Shown in pieces: positions 1 through 7,770 of a stretch of 38,893 nucleotides of DNA. Position numbers and translations under genes: made by a program. The stretch comes from Lachnospiraceae bacterium (GTDB taxonomy: Bacteria; Bacillota; Clostridia; Lachnospirales; Lachnospiraceae), in the NCBI GenBank assembly GCA_016283775.1, contig JAEENL010000035.1, forward strand, positions 1 through 38,893, given 5' to 3'. The notes beneath the pieces were generated by a model that searched no databases, was not told where the DNA came from, and saw only the letters and a list, made by a program, of their open reading frames with translations. How positions within the stretch are numbered: the first letter of the stretch is position 1; every line of letters starts with the position of its first letter.

Positions 1-923
1 GACGACACAAACACGCCAGCGCAAACCAGCGCAAGCGCAGCATTGTAAATAACATTCCTGCGTAAAGGACTGTTGTCCTGCACATTCTTGAATCTTTTTA
101 CGATGAACCGATTGTTGTTAAATCTGATAAGCCCCAGGGATGAAGCCAGCCCCTTTGAGTTCTTCCATTCAGACCGCTTGATCATAGCGACTATCGTTTG
201 CAGATAATCCGCTTTTTCTGCGGATTCTATGACTCCAACAACAGTGCTGTCGCAATTCAGTTCCAATGTTTCTTCCATTCTGGCCCTGAGAAGATATGCA
301 AAAGGGTTCCACCACATGATATTGCAGAAAAGATCCGTCAACATGATGGCCTCAATATCACGCCTCACAATATGCCCATATTCGTGGAGCAGGCTGTAAT
401 AAGCCTGCGTTTCAGACAAGCCCTCCGGCAACACGATGATCTTGTCAAAAAAACCAAAAGTGAAAGGTGTTGTGGAAACTCTGCTTTCGATCACTTTTAC
501 TTTTTTTGATGTTTTGTATCGACCACGGATTTTCTGTAAAAGCTGTTCATATCTGTCATCTGCCGGAGTTGCACATTGCAAGATCATGTTTTTGAACTTC
601 TTGTTTTTCACAAAGCTCCTTGTGATCAGCAGAATTGCTATAAGCCCCCAAAGGATTGCCAGCCAATCAGCAACACACAACGGTCCGAAGAAACTGTCAA
701 ACAGAAAGGGAATGGCCTTGTTGTACAGCTTTCCGAGCGCAACTTCCTTAGAAAACGTGAACTCTACAGGAATCGCAAGCCTGACCACACATAGGATAGC
801 TATGAAATACAGTTGTCGGATGCCAAATCGCCCAACGTGAAGGCTCCTGTAAACATATACAATGATCAGCATCAGAGCGACTGCATAAAATGACATCATA
901 GCAGAGAAAAATGTTATTGTCAT
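1..923 (-). CDS. BlaR1/MecR1-like M56 metallopeptidase sensor (partial)
   Basis: The frame opens with ATG at 923 and stays open to the left edge, so the C-terminal part is missing. The visible roughly 307 residues carry N-terminal hydrophobic segments, a zinc protease motif HEYGH in the context LLHEYGHIVRRD, and a downstream ETLELNCD that fits the third zinc ligand region of M56 peptidases (E-x-x-x-C-D type). The visible part ends at a further hydrophobic segment. In known BlaR1/MecR1 proteins the membrane protease senses a signal and inactivates the BlaI/MecI repressor. The start abuts the stop of the BlaI-like gene (TAA then ATG with no gap), as expected for a translationally coupled pair. 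Whether an extracellular penicillin-binding sensor domain exists cannot be seen, so a non-beta-lactam signal is possible. Confidence 0.85.
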   Translation of the reverse strand, partial: MTITFFSAMMSFYAVALMLIIVYVYRSLHVGRFGIRQLYFIAILCVVRLAIPVEFTFSKEVALGKLYNKAIPFLFDSFFGPLCVADWLAILWGLIAILLITRSFVKNKKFKNMILQCATPADDRYEQLLQKIRGRYKTSKKVKVIESRVSTTPFTFGFFDKIIVLPEGLSETQAYYSLLHEYGHIVRRDIEAIMLTDLFCNIMWWNPFAYLLRARMEETLELNCDSTVVGVIESAEKADYLQTIVAMIKRSEWKNSKGLASSLGLIRFNNNRFIVKRFKNVQDNSPLRRNVIYNAALALVCAGVFVS

Positions 924-1343
924 TTATTTTTTCTCACCTTTGCCCTTTTTCTTCTTTAAATCCGCTATTATCGCCTCAAGCTCATTAACAAGTTCCTCTT
1001 TGCTGTCTTTGTTCGATTTGTCGTTAAAGAGGGCAAGCGCCACCTTTCCCATAGCACCTGCAGGGATGCCGATCTTTCGCATATACTGTGCGGCATACTC
1101 CTCCCTGGTGTAAGTGCAGGAGAACAATCTTGCGTACTGTGTATTGTACCTCTTTGTCCCGCTCTCTCGGATCAGTCCGCCGTCAAGCAGCTCATTCAAT
1201 GCCCTGTGAACATATGTGATATTCGCCATCTTCTTGGGCGATGCCTCCAGTATCTCCTGCGCACTGAGCGGAGTATCACTATTCCAGAGAATGTTCATCA
1301 GTTCTTCGCGTCTTTCTGTGTTTCCAAAGCTTTTGATCTTCAT
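924..1343 (-). CDS. BlaI/MecI-family transcriptional repressor
   Basis: This 139-residue protein has the winged-helix pattern of the penicillinase repressor family: an LWNSDTPLSAQEIL recognition-helix region near residues 19-33 and a second block, YVHRALNELLDGGLIRES, near residues 44-61. The C-terminal half is probably the dimerisation and cleavage region and ends in a Lys-rich tail. The length matches the family (about 120-140 aa). It is the first gene of a two-gene operon with the M56 protease that follows without a gap, so the pair is probably a proteolysis-controlled switch. A GAGGAA ribosome binding site precedes the ATG. An imperfect dyad overlaps its promoter -35 region, consistent with autorepression. 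No beta-lactamase gene is in the window, so the target genes are unknown. Confidence 0.85.
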   Translation of the reverse strand: MKIKSFGNTERREELMNILWNSDTPLSAQEILEASPKKMANITYVHRALNELLDGGLIRESGTKRYNTQYARLFSCTYTREEYAAQYMRKIGIPAGAMGKVALALFNDKSNKDSKEELVNELEAIIADLKKKKGKGEKK

Positions 1344-1377
1344 TTTTGATTCCTCGTAAATAGATTTTTACCTTACT

Positions 1378-1407
1378 ATTATGCACTCAATTTACAGTTT
1401 CTGTCAA
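1378..1407 (-). promoter_or_regulatory. blaI-blaR1 promoter with overlapping dyad operator
   Basis: On the minus strand a perfect TTGACA (1402-1407) is followed after 18 nt by CATAAT (1378-1383). The imperfect dyad TTTACAG-TTT-CTGTCAA (plus strand, 1391-1407; 6 of 7 positions match) covers the -35 box. BlaI/MecI-family operators are TACA/TGTA dyads, so this is a plausible autoregulatory site. A second, weaker dyad GTAAA-N6-TTTAC lies at 1356-1371 in the leader. Confidence 0.65.
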
Positions 1408-1420
1408 TGCATTTTTTCGT

Positions 1421-1458
1421 TTTTATAAAAAAGGGTTCCGGCGGTGTGCCGGAACCTT
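1421..1458 (-). terminator. Rho-independent terminator after fucI
   Basis: A 9-bp stem GGTTCCGGC/GCCGGAACC (1434-1442 with 1448-1456) has a 5-nt loop and, read on the minus strand, is followed by six T residues. It lies just downstream of the fucI stop and closes the long minus-strand gene run. Confidence 0.85.
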
Positions 1459-1475
1459 AATGGTCTATTGTGACT

Positions 1476-3278
1476 TCATCTTACGTTTTTGTACATGGGA
1501 CCGTATGCCGCGCAGGCTCTGTAATCCTTTCCTTCAGGATCCATGCCGAACGCGTTCCACGAAGCGGGACGGAAGATGTCTTTCTCGGGAACATTGTGCA
1601 TCGCAACGGGGATGCGGAGCATGGAGCAGAGTGTGATGAGGTCGGCTCCGATGTGGCCGTAACTTATCGCGCCGTGATTTGCACCCCAGCAGTTCATCAC
1701 GTCATATGCGCTCTTGAAAGGCCCCTCCTCGCCTGTGGTGCGCGGCGCGAACCATGTGCATGGCCAGGTGTAGTCGGTCCTCTTCCAAAGTACATCGGTG
1801 ACTTTTTCGGGAAGCTTGATGGTCCAACCTTCGCAGATCTGGAGCATGGGGCCGAGGCCTTTTACAAGGTTCAGCCTTATCATTGTCGCGGGCATTTCCG
1901 CCTCAGTGACAAATCTGGAGGAATAGCCGCCGCCTCTGAAATAGCCGAGATCAGCATAGTTCCATGTTGTCGCGTCGAGAATAGCGTCGATGTCCTTTTC
2001 GGTCATGTTGTACCATTCCTTCATGACAGCCTTATTGCCCTGCTTTGCTTTGCCGCAGGCATCAAGGCAGGCCGCGCCTGAATTGATGAGGTGTATAAAT
2101 CCGTTCGCTTCTTTTGCCTTTCCGGTAAGCGTGTAGCCGGTGGCCTTTTTGACTGCGTCGGGAGACCAGTAGGTGCGCACATCCGCAAAAATCTGGGCGC
2201 GGTTTGTGAGTAGCTTCATAAAGAGCATGCCGAGGCCGTTGAGCACGTCGTTTTCGGTCGCAAGGATGTAGGGCTCGCGCGCTCCGTTCCAGTCAAACGT
2301 GGTGTTCAGCATGGCTTCGGGGAAATCGCAGTTGGGATAAAAATCTGTCCACTGGCGCTGTCCCTGGAATCCCGCAGCGATCGCGTTGTGGCCGACAGCC
2401 TCTTCCTCACAGCCCTTGGGAAGATTTGGATTGCCGTTCATGAGGTCCTTGATGATGCACATCATCTTTACCACAAACTCCCAGTCCTCATCCTTCTGCT
2501 TTCTGCTTCTCTGAAGTTCCTTGGGATTTTTGTCAAAGCCCTCTTTACAATGAGCCTTTGTCCACTTGAGAGCTTTCTTGTATTCCTTTTCATCGTAAAT
2601 GCCGAGCGTCATGCGACGGATAACTTCGACCTCATCCACCGATTCCACGCGCATTCCGAGATATTCCTCGATAAATGCGGTATCGATGATGGAGCCGCCG
2701 ATGCCCATGGTAACGGAACCGATCTGAAGAAAACTCTTTCCGCGCATTGTTGCGACAGCGACTGCCGCACGACCGAAACGGAGTAATTTTTCCTTTACAT
2801 CCTCGGGGATTGTGGTGTCATCCGCTTCCTGCACGTCATGACCGTAAATGCCAAATGCGGGAAGCCCCTTCTGTGCGTGTGTAGCAAGTACCGACGCGAG
2901 GTAAACGGCGCCGGGACGCTCTGTGCCGTTAAATCCCCATACGGCCTTGATGGTCATGGGATCCATGTCCATTGTCTCCGCGCCGTAGCACCAGCAGGGT
3001 GTGACGGTGAGCGTGATGTCCACGCCTTCTTTTTTGAACTTTGCGGCACATGCTGCGGCTTCCGCAACGCGCCCGATGGTGGTGTCTGCGATGACCACCT
3101 TTACGGGATCTCCGTTTGAATACCTGATGTTATCCGTGAAAAGCTTTGCTGCGGCCTTTGCCATGTTCATCGTCTGGTCTTCGAGCGACTCGCGCACTCC
3201 GAGTACGCCGCGTCTGCCGTCGATGGTGGGCCTGATGCCGATCACCGGATAATCCCCTATCAGTCTGTTTTTTGCCAT
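1476..3278 (-). CDS. fucI: L-fucose isomerase
   Basis: This cytoplasmic enzyme interconverts L-fucose and L-fuculose using Mn2+, the first step of fucose catabolism. The 600-residue length matches FucI (E. coli about 591 aa). Long blocks resemble E. coli FucI, including [56 protein letters not shown] and WGANHG. By alignment from memory, the metal and catalytic residues correspond to Glu342, Asp366 and His535. An AAGGAGG ribosome binding site precedes the ATG. It is the last gene before a terminator and follows a CYTH gene by 46 nt. No fuculokinase, fuculose-phosphate aldolase or fucose transporter gene is recognisable nearby, so the rest of the pathway must lie elsewhere. Some family members also act on D-arabinose. 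Confidence 0.95.
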   Translation of the reverse strand: MAKNRLIGDYPVIGIRPTIDGRRGVLGVRESLEDQTMNMAKAAAKLFTDNIRYSNGDPVKVVIADTTIGRVAEAAACAAKFKKEGVDITLTVTPCWCYGAETMDMDPMTIKAVWGFNGTERPGAVYLASVLATHAQKGLPAFGIYGHDVQEADDTTIPEDVKEKLLRFGRAAVAVATMRGKSFLQIGSVTMGIGGSIIDTAFIEEYLGMRVESVDEVEVIRRMTLGIYDEKEYKKALKWTKAHCKEGFDKNPKELQRSRKQKDEDWEFVVKMMCIIKDLMNGNPNLPKGCEEEAVGHNAIAAGFQGQRQWTDFYPNCDFPEAMLNTTFDWNGAREPYILATENDVLNGLGMLFMKLLTNRAQIFADVRTYWSPDAVKKATGYTLTGKAKEANGFIHLINSGAACLDACGKAKQGNKAVMKEWYNMTEKDIDAILDATTWNYADLGYFRGGGYSSRFVTEAEMPATMIRLNLVKGLGPMLQICEGWTIKLPEKVTDVLWKRTDYTWPCTWFAPRTTGEEGPFKSAYDVMNCWGANHGAISYGHIGADLITLCSMLRIPVAMHNVPEKDIFRPASWNAFGMDPEGKDYRACAAYGPMYKNVR

Positions 3279-3324
3279 AAAACCCTTCCTCCTTGATATA
3301 TTGTAATGCTTTCCGCATTAACTT

Positions 3325-3819
3325 TCAGTCTTTTAGATCGTATTTCTCAAGCTTTGAGAGCCGTCTGTTTGAATATCTGTCGTCCGGCGTAACGTCTTCT
3401 CCGAACCATTTCGGAGCCTTGAATGCCTTGGCGTCTTCGGGAGATTCAAACTCCACCTCCGCCATGACAAGTCCCTTTAATTTTCCCGCAAAAACATCCA
3501 ACTCTATCTTGTGCTTCTCGTCGAGCGGGATGATATAGCGGGTCTTTTTTACTATATTGTCATCGTGCTTTTCCAAAAGATGCTCGTATGCTGTCTTTGT
3601 GAGCGGGAGCTCAACCTCGTTGCATACGCGGGCCTGCGCTTCGCGGATGAGTTTTTCCATTCCCTTTTTGGATTTGTAAGTGAGGATGTACTCATCGTTT
3701 TTTTTGCGGATCCTGACTGTGGGATTTCCGCAAAGATATGCCTGCTCAATCTCCCATTTTTCGTATTTGTCGAGTCCCTTGGGGAGTTTTTCTACCAGAA
3801 ATTTCTTTTCTATCTCCAC
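3325..3819 (-). CDS. CYTH domain (triphosphate tunnel metalloenzyme) protein
   Basis: The 164-residue protein starts with MEIEKKFLV, the ExExK signature of CYTH proteins, followed by RIRKKNDEYILTYKSK, EVELPL and KTRYIIPL blocks. These supply the alternating charged residues that line the triphosphate-binding tunnel. Family members hydrolyse inorganic triphosphate, thiamine triphosphate or nucleoside triphosphates, and some are class IV adenylate cyclases; the substrate cannot be told from sequence. The start is GTG at 3819, supported by a GGAGGG ribosome binding site inside the end of the preceding gene and only 2 nt from its stop, so the two genes are probably translationally coupled. The coupling to a Panacea-domain gene is unusual for a housekeeping phosphatase. 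Confidence 0.85.
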   Translation of the reverse strand: MEIEKKFLVEKLPKGLDKYEKWEIEQAYLCGNPTVRIRKKNDEYILTYKSKKGMEKLIREAQARVCNEVELPLTKTAYEHLLEKHDDNIVKKTRYIIPLDEKHKIELDVFAGKLKGLVMAEVEFESPEDAKAFKAPKWFGEDVTPDDRYSNRRLSKLEKYDLKD

Positions 3820-3821
3820 GA

Positions 3822-4598
3822 TCAGTTCCCTCCCGGTTTCTTTTTTGCGAGTTTCAGTTCAAAGTAGCGTTTCAGATCTTTCGGGTCGTTAAGCGGTGTA
3901 AGCGCGGAATTTTCCGCAAAGAAGCTCTGCAGCTCGTTAAGTGTGATGAGCACTCCGTCAGTCTCCTCGTCCTCTCCGCCGTGGCGCTCCACAAGCCGCG
4001 CCCTGTCGGCCTTGAGGACCGCTCGTATTGCGTTTGGGCTGTATCCGCAAAGGACTTTGTTCACGCCGCTCACAAGGTCCTTTTCCTCGTTTGTCAGTGC
4101 ATCGGTCTCGGTGCGGACATACTTCACTCCGTTTTTTATAAGCCCCGAATAGATCGAAGGATAAGGTATGAAGCTTCTGTGAAGGTAATAAACATCGTCA
4201 TCGAAAAGAGGGCGCCCATTTATGAGAAGTGACAGCGCCTGCGAGTAAAAAAGCGCGGCGGTCAGCTGATAAGGCGCTATGTCAAAATTTGAATGACGGG
4301 CGAGATACATCACAAGAAGAGCGGATTTGTCACGCAGTATCCGCTTTTCCACTGCCGCTTTTGCCTTTCTGTAGGCAACATCCGTGATAAGCCTCTTGTT
4401 TTCTTCAAGAAGTCTTGCAAAGGCATACGGATTTTCATGTATCTCGTTTATCTTTGAAGCAAACTCAGGACTTGCGTTATCAGCCTTCAGCTGGTTCATC
4501 ACCGTGGTCACGCCCCACCCGAGGAGTGTGGAGAGCGGCTTTTTTCCTATGTTGTAGGCTTCTATTATATCTGTGAGTTGTTGTTTTGTGTCAGCCAT
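3822..4598 (-). CDS. Panacea (SocA-like, formerly DUF4065) domain protein
   Basis: The protein has 258 residues from ATG 4598, which overlaps the upstream stop as TGATG and has an AGGAA ribosome binding site; the in-frame TTG at 4601 is less likely. Residues about 5-65 look like a helix-turn-helix region. Residues about 110-165 resemble the Panacea pattern: IAPYQLTAALFYSQALSLL, then GRPLFDDDVYYLHRSFIPY, close to the family theme of L-x-KLLYYAQG, PLF and W-x-x-GPV. A later LTNEEKDLVSGVNKVL block also fits. Panacea domains are known as chaperone-like antitoxin modules next to varied toxins, and SocA is an adaptor for ClpXP proteolysis. No known toxin is adjacent; the partners are a permease and a CYTH enzyme. 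The family call is by eye, and the role is unknown. Confidence 0.6.
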   Translation of the reverse strand: MADTKQQLTDIIEAYNIGKKPLSTLLGWGVTTVMNQLKADNASPEFASKINEIHENPYAFARLLEENKRLITDVAYRKAKAAVEKRILRDKSALLVMYLARHSNFDIAPYQLTAALFYSQALSLLINGRPLFDDDVYYLHRSFIPYPSIYSGLIKNGVKYVRTETDALTNEEKDLVSGVNKVLCGYSPNAIRAVLKADRARLVERHGGEDEETDGVLITLNELQSFFAENSALTPLNDPKDLKRYFELKLAKKKPGGN

Positions 4599-5932
4599 CA
4601 ATATTTCCTGAAATCATTTATTCCGTTTACGAGGATCCTGATACCCTTGATTATCCGGTCAAACGCGCCTATCCTGTAAAAACTGATCAAGAGCATGCCG
4701 ACGGGTATGCCGAGGATCATTCCGGGAACGCCCGATACCCTGTATCCGACAAACATGAAGAACAGCGTTGCCAGGGGATTTAACTCGACCGCGTCGCCCA
4801 CAAGTTTGGGCTGTAACAATTGTCTCACAACCTGACAAACGCCATAGATTATGCCAAGCCACAGGGCGTGCATGAAATTACCCGCAAACAGATCGACCGC
4901 GATCCATGGCCAAAGCACGGCTCCCATGCCGAACACCGGAAGGAAATCCAGAAATGCCACAAGAAGGGCGACCAGCGCTGAAAAAGGTACATCGAGTATC
5001 TCAAAGCCTATGAACATGATGATGAAAACGAGCACCATTATGATGAACTGTGCCTTAAAGTATCCACCGATAGCTTTTTTGAAATTGTCGATGACTAGGT
5101 CGTAATATTCAAGTGTTACCGGAGGGGTCATCTTTTTTATCTTTCCGATTATCTCGTCACGCTGGGCCGTGAAGAAATATGCGGCGATGATGCATACGAT
5201 GATGCCGAGCAGGACTTCCGCAAATCCGCCCACTGCGCCGCCCACGCCGGAAACCGAAGGAAGCTTTATGTTGTCGATGAACTTTGTCGCGCCTTCGGAC
5301 AGATCTTCAATAGTCCCGGACACAAAAGCCTGCATTTTTGCGGGCAGGATATTGTAAAAGCCGGTAAGCCTTTCACCTGCATCACTCAGTGCGTTTTCTA
5401 TCGTCTGCAGGATCTCGACTCTGTTGTCATAGAGCTTAAATGTCTCGTAGACAAGGAAATAGCCTATTCCGTACAAGGCTGCGGCGACAGCTACGACAAC
5501 GAGCACGATGACGATGGCGGAGCTTACTTTTCTCGCAAACTTCAGCCGCTTTTTAAGGAATTTCACAAACGGATTTGCGATCATCGAAATGATGATGGCA
5601 ACGACAAAAGGCATGAAAAACCTGAGCGCAGCGGGAAGGAGCCAGATGATGAGCGCAAGCGCGATAAGCGTCAGAGTAAGGTTTACCAGAACGCGGAGAT
5701 ATATCTTTTTGTCTGTAGCCGCAACCGTTTCATTTCCGGGTTTCTGATTTTCCTCGAATGGTTCTTCAAAATCAGCTTCGGGCCTCACAGGATCACGGTA
5801 TTCGGCTTTTATCCTGAGTCTTTCCCTTACTTCCTTGAGTTTCTTTAGGCCTTTTGTATTTTTTCTGTTTCCGGGTTTCCCATTCTCGCGAGGGATCCTG
5901 TTTTCATTTTCGTTCTGTTTATTCTCTTCCAC
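4598..5932 (-). CDS. AI-2E family transporter / YtvI-like permease
   Basis: This 444-residue membrane protein has a long charged N-terminal extension (about 80 residues), then paired hydrophobic segments near residues 80-125 and 135-165, a soluble middle region, and a C-terminal cluster of transmembrane helices. The C-terminal cluster has the family motifs FLDFLPVFGMGAVLWPW and QPKLVGDAVELNPLATLFFMFVGYRVSGVPGMILGIPVG. Members include TqsA, PerM and the sporulation protein YtvI, and some act as antiporters; the substrate here is unknown. The start is GTG at 5932 behind AGGGAGGG. The stop overlaps the Panacea gene start by one base, so the two are co-translated. The acidic, Asn/Glu-rich N-terminal tail is longer than usual for the family. 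Confidence 0.85.
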   Translation of the reverse strand: MEENKQNENENRIPRENGKPGNRKNTKGLKKLKEVRERLRIKAEYRDPVRPEADFEEPFEENQKPGNETVAATDKKIYLRVLVNLTLTLIALALIIWLLPAALRFFMPFVVAIIISMIANPFVKFLKKRLKFARKVSSAIVIVLVVVAVAAALYGIGYFLVYETFKLYDNRVEILQTIENALSDAGERLTGFYNILPAKMQAFVSGTIEDLSEGATKFIDNIKLPSVSGVGGAVGGFAEVLLGIIVCIIAAYFFTAQRDEIIGKIKKMTPPVTLEYYDLVIDNFKKAIGGYFKAQFIIMVLVFIIMFIGFEILDVPFSALVALLVAFLDFLPVFGMGAVLWPWIAVDLFAGNFMHALWLGIIYGVCQVVRQLLQPKLVGDAVELNPLATLFFMFVGYRVSGVPGMILGIPVGMLLISFYRIGAFDRIIKGIRILVNGINDFRKY

Positions 5933-5943
5933 GTTACCCTCCC

Positions 5944-5968
5944 TGAGCGGATCTGAAATAGCCGCTCA
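5944..5968 (-). other. Intercistronic hairpin
   Basis: A perfect 7-bp inverted repeat TGAGCGG/CCGCTCA with an 11-nt loop lies between the DUF368 gene and the AI-2E-family gene. There is no T run, so it is more likely an mRNA processing or stability element than a terminator. Confidence 0.5.
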
Positions 5969-5992
5969 CGCTTCACGTTTCTGCAGACAATT

Positions 5993-6850
5993 CTATTTTT
6001 CTCCGAGCTTCAGCGCTCCGAAGAAACCGGCGGCAAATGTGATGATACCTATGATCACGGCAATCGCCGTTACGGATGTAACACCTGAATTTACATATAC
6101 CGGATAAGGCGATGCGACTACCAGTCCGAGTATTGCGCAGTAGGTTTTTGCCTCATGGTTTTTGAGCAGCCAGTGTATGAGCTTTGCGACCGCAAAAATA
6201 CCCACTAACACGCCTATTCCGAAGGGAGCGAGGATGCCGGCGGCTTTGAAAAGTCCCGGAAAATCTACTGATACAAGTGAATCAACGGCAAGGTTGATCG
6301 CAGCGATTATCGTATTGTAGTAGCCAAGGACCATCATCACCATCGAACCCGACACTCCGGGGATGATCATGGTAGCTGCCGCGACCACGCCGAGCAGGAG
6401 TCCGATCACCATATGCGCAAGCGAAAAATCGAGGCTCTTGTCTGCGCCCTGCACGTTTCCGAGAAGCTGCAGGCCGATAACAAGCGCAAAGAACAATACG
6501 AAAAGGATCACGCTCAAAACGTCGATCTTTTTCTTTGTCGCGCGTTTCCACATCATCGGAATTCCGCCGAAAATGAGGCCGATAAAGAGCAGCGCCGTGG
6601 GAATGGGGAACTTTTCAAAAAGCATCTCTATCGCTTTTGCGAAGCCCACGATGCCGATGAGCATGCCGATAACATACGGGAGCAGTGTAAGTATGCTCTT
6701 TTTAAACTGCTTGAACAGATTGTTTATGCTTCCGATGATGTCGTCATAGACACCCATGGAAACCATCATCGTACCGCCGGACACGCCGGGTATGACATTT
6801 GCGATACCGATCACGATACCGCGGAGCACATCAAGAATGAACTTTAACAA
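5993..6850 (-). CDS. DUF368 (PopT-type) membrane protein, probable undecaprenyl phosphate translocase
   Basis: The polytopic protein carries the two inverted family motifs NVIPGVSGGT (near the N terminus) and IIPGVSGSM (mid-protein), separated by hydrophobic helices. DUF368 proteins (PopT) have been reported to recycle undecaprenyl phosphate across the membrane for cell wall synthesis; applying that role here is inference. I chose the TTG at 6850 (285 aa) because an AAGGAGG lies 10 nt upstream and the start then overlaps the preceding stop by only 7 bases. An in-frame ATG at 6889 would add 13 residues but has a poor ribosome binding site and a 46-base overlap. It sits in a compact minus-strand run with a methyltransferase upstream and a permease downstream. 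Confidence 0.85.
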   Translation of the reverse strand: MLKFILDVLRGIVIGIANVIPGVSGGTMMVSMGVYDDIIGSINNLFKQFKKSILTLLPYVIGMLIGIVGFAKAIEMLFEKFPIPTALLFIGLIFGGIPMMWKRATKKKIDVLSVILFVLFFALVIGLQLLGNVQGADKSLDFSLAHMVIGLLLGVVAAATMIIPGVSGSMVMMVLGYYNTIIAAINLAVDSLVSVDFPGLFKAAGILAPFGIGVLVGIFAVAKLIHWLLKNHEAKTYCAILGLVVASPYPVYVNSGVTSVTAIAVIIGIITFAAGFFGALKLGEK

Positions 6851-7752
6851 AGCTTTATCTCCTCCTTTATCCCAACCGAACGTGTCCATCTTCCCGAGGC
6901 CCCGCAGGGGAGTATCAGTCCCGAAGCCTCAACGGGAAGTCCTATCTCGTCCGATATCACTTTTCCCCCGAACCTCTGTTTTGCCTCGGTCCCCAGCATG
7001 TAGGAAAGCACTGCGGGCTGAAGGCCTGTGGTATAGGAATTTATCAAAAAGAACAGTGGCTCTTTTTTAAGCACGTTCATGCAGAGCTTTATGAGATCGT
7101 AGACGGAATCCTCTATCTTCCAGATCTCGCCTTTCGGGCCTCTTCCGTAGGACGGAGGGTCCATTATCACCGCATCGTACAGATTTCCGCGGCGTATCTC
7201 ACGCTCGGTAAACTTCACACAGTCATCGACGATGTATCTTATCGGGGCTTCCGCAAGTCCCGAAAGCGCTGCGTTTTCTTTTGCCCATGCAACCATGCCT
7301 TTTGACGCGTCAACGTGTGTGACTGACGCTCCGGCCGCCGCTGATGCAAGTGTTGCACCGCCTGTATAAGCAAAAAGATTCAACACCTTTATCTCGCGCT
7401 CAGGATCTTTTTCCTTTTCCTTTGCGATGAGACCGGAAAACCAGTCCCAGTTAACCGCCTGTTCCGGGAAAAGACCTGTATGCTTGAACGCAAAGGGCTT
7501 CAGATTGAACTTAAGGCGTCCGTAGCCTATGCTCCAGCTTTCAGGCATGGAAAAATTTTCCCATTCGCCGCCGCCTTTTGCCGAGCGATGGTAATGCCCG
7601 CTGAGTCTGTTCCATTCCGGAAGCTTTTTTTCGGTATTCCAGATCACCTGCGGATCCGGACGGAGAAGGATGTGATCCCCCCACCTTTCGAGCTTTTCAC
7701 CGCCCGAACAATCCAGCACGCTGTAATCTTTCCAGTTTTCTGCGACCCACAT
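6844..7752 (-). CDS. Class I SAM-dependent methyltransferase (RlmI/RlmK-like)
   Basis: The 302-residue protein has the class I methyltransferase signatures VLNLFAYTGGATLASAAAGA (motif I, about residues 124-143), a following THVDAS acidic loop, and VIMDPPSYGRGPKGEIW (motif IV). This set is typical of the rRNA large-subunit cytosine/guanine methyltransferase group (RlmI, RlmK C-terminal domain), although the N-terminal PUA domain of RlmI is not evident. The DPPSY motif fits base amino or carbon methylation. It is the second gene of the run, 18 nt after the MFS gene, and overlaps the DUF368 gene start. The RNA target cannot be named from sequence. Confidence 0.85.
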   Translation of the reverse strand: MWVAENWKDYSVLDCSGGEKLERWGDHILLRPDPQVIWNTEKKLPEWNRLSGHYHRSAKGGGEWENFSMPESWSIGYGRLKFNLKPFAFKHTGLFPEQAVNWDWFSGLIAKEKEKDPEREIKVLNLFAYTGGATLASAAAGASVTHVDASKGMVAWAKENAALSGLAEAPIRYIVDDCVKFTEREIRRGNLYDAVIMDPPSYGRGPKGEIWKIEDSVYDLIKLCMNVLKKEPLFFLINSYTTGLQPAVLSYMLGTEAKQRFGGKVISDEIGLPVEASGLILPCGASGRWTRSVGIKEEIKLC

Positions 7753-7770
7753 ATAGTGTCCTTTCAGTTT

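Noticed and set aside
1470-2081. Plus-strand 203-codon frame
   Set aside because: It is antisense to conserved L-fucose isomerase motifs and has no independent support.
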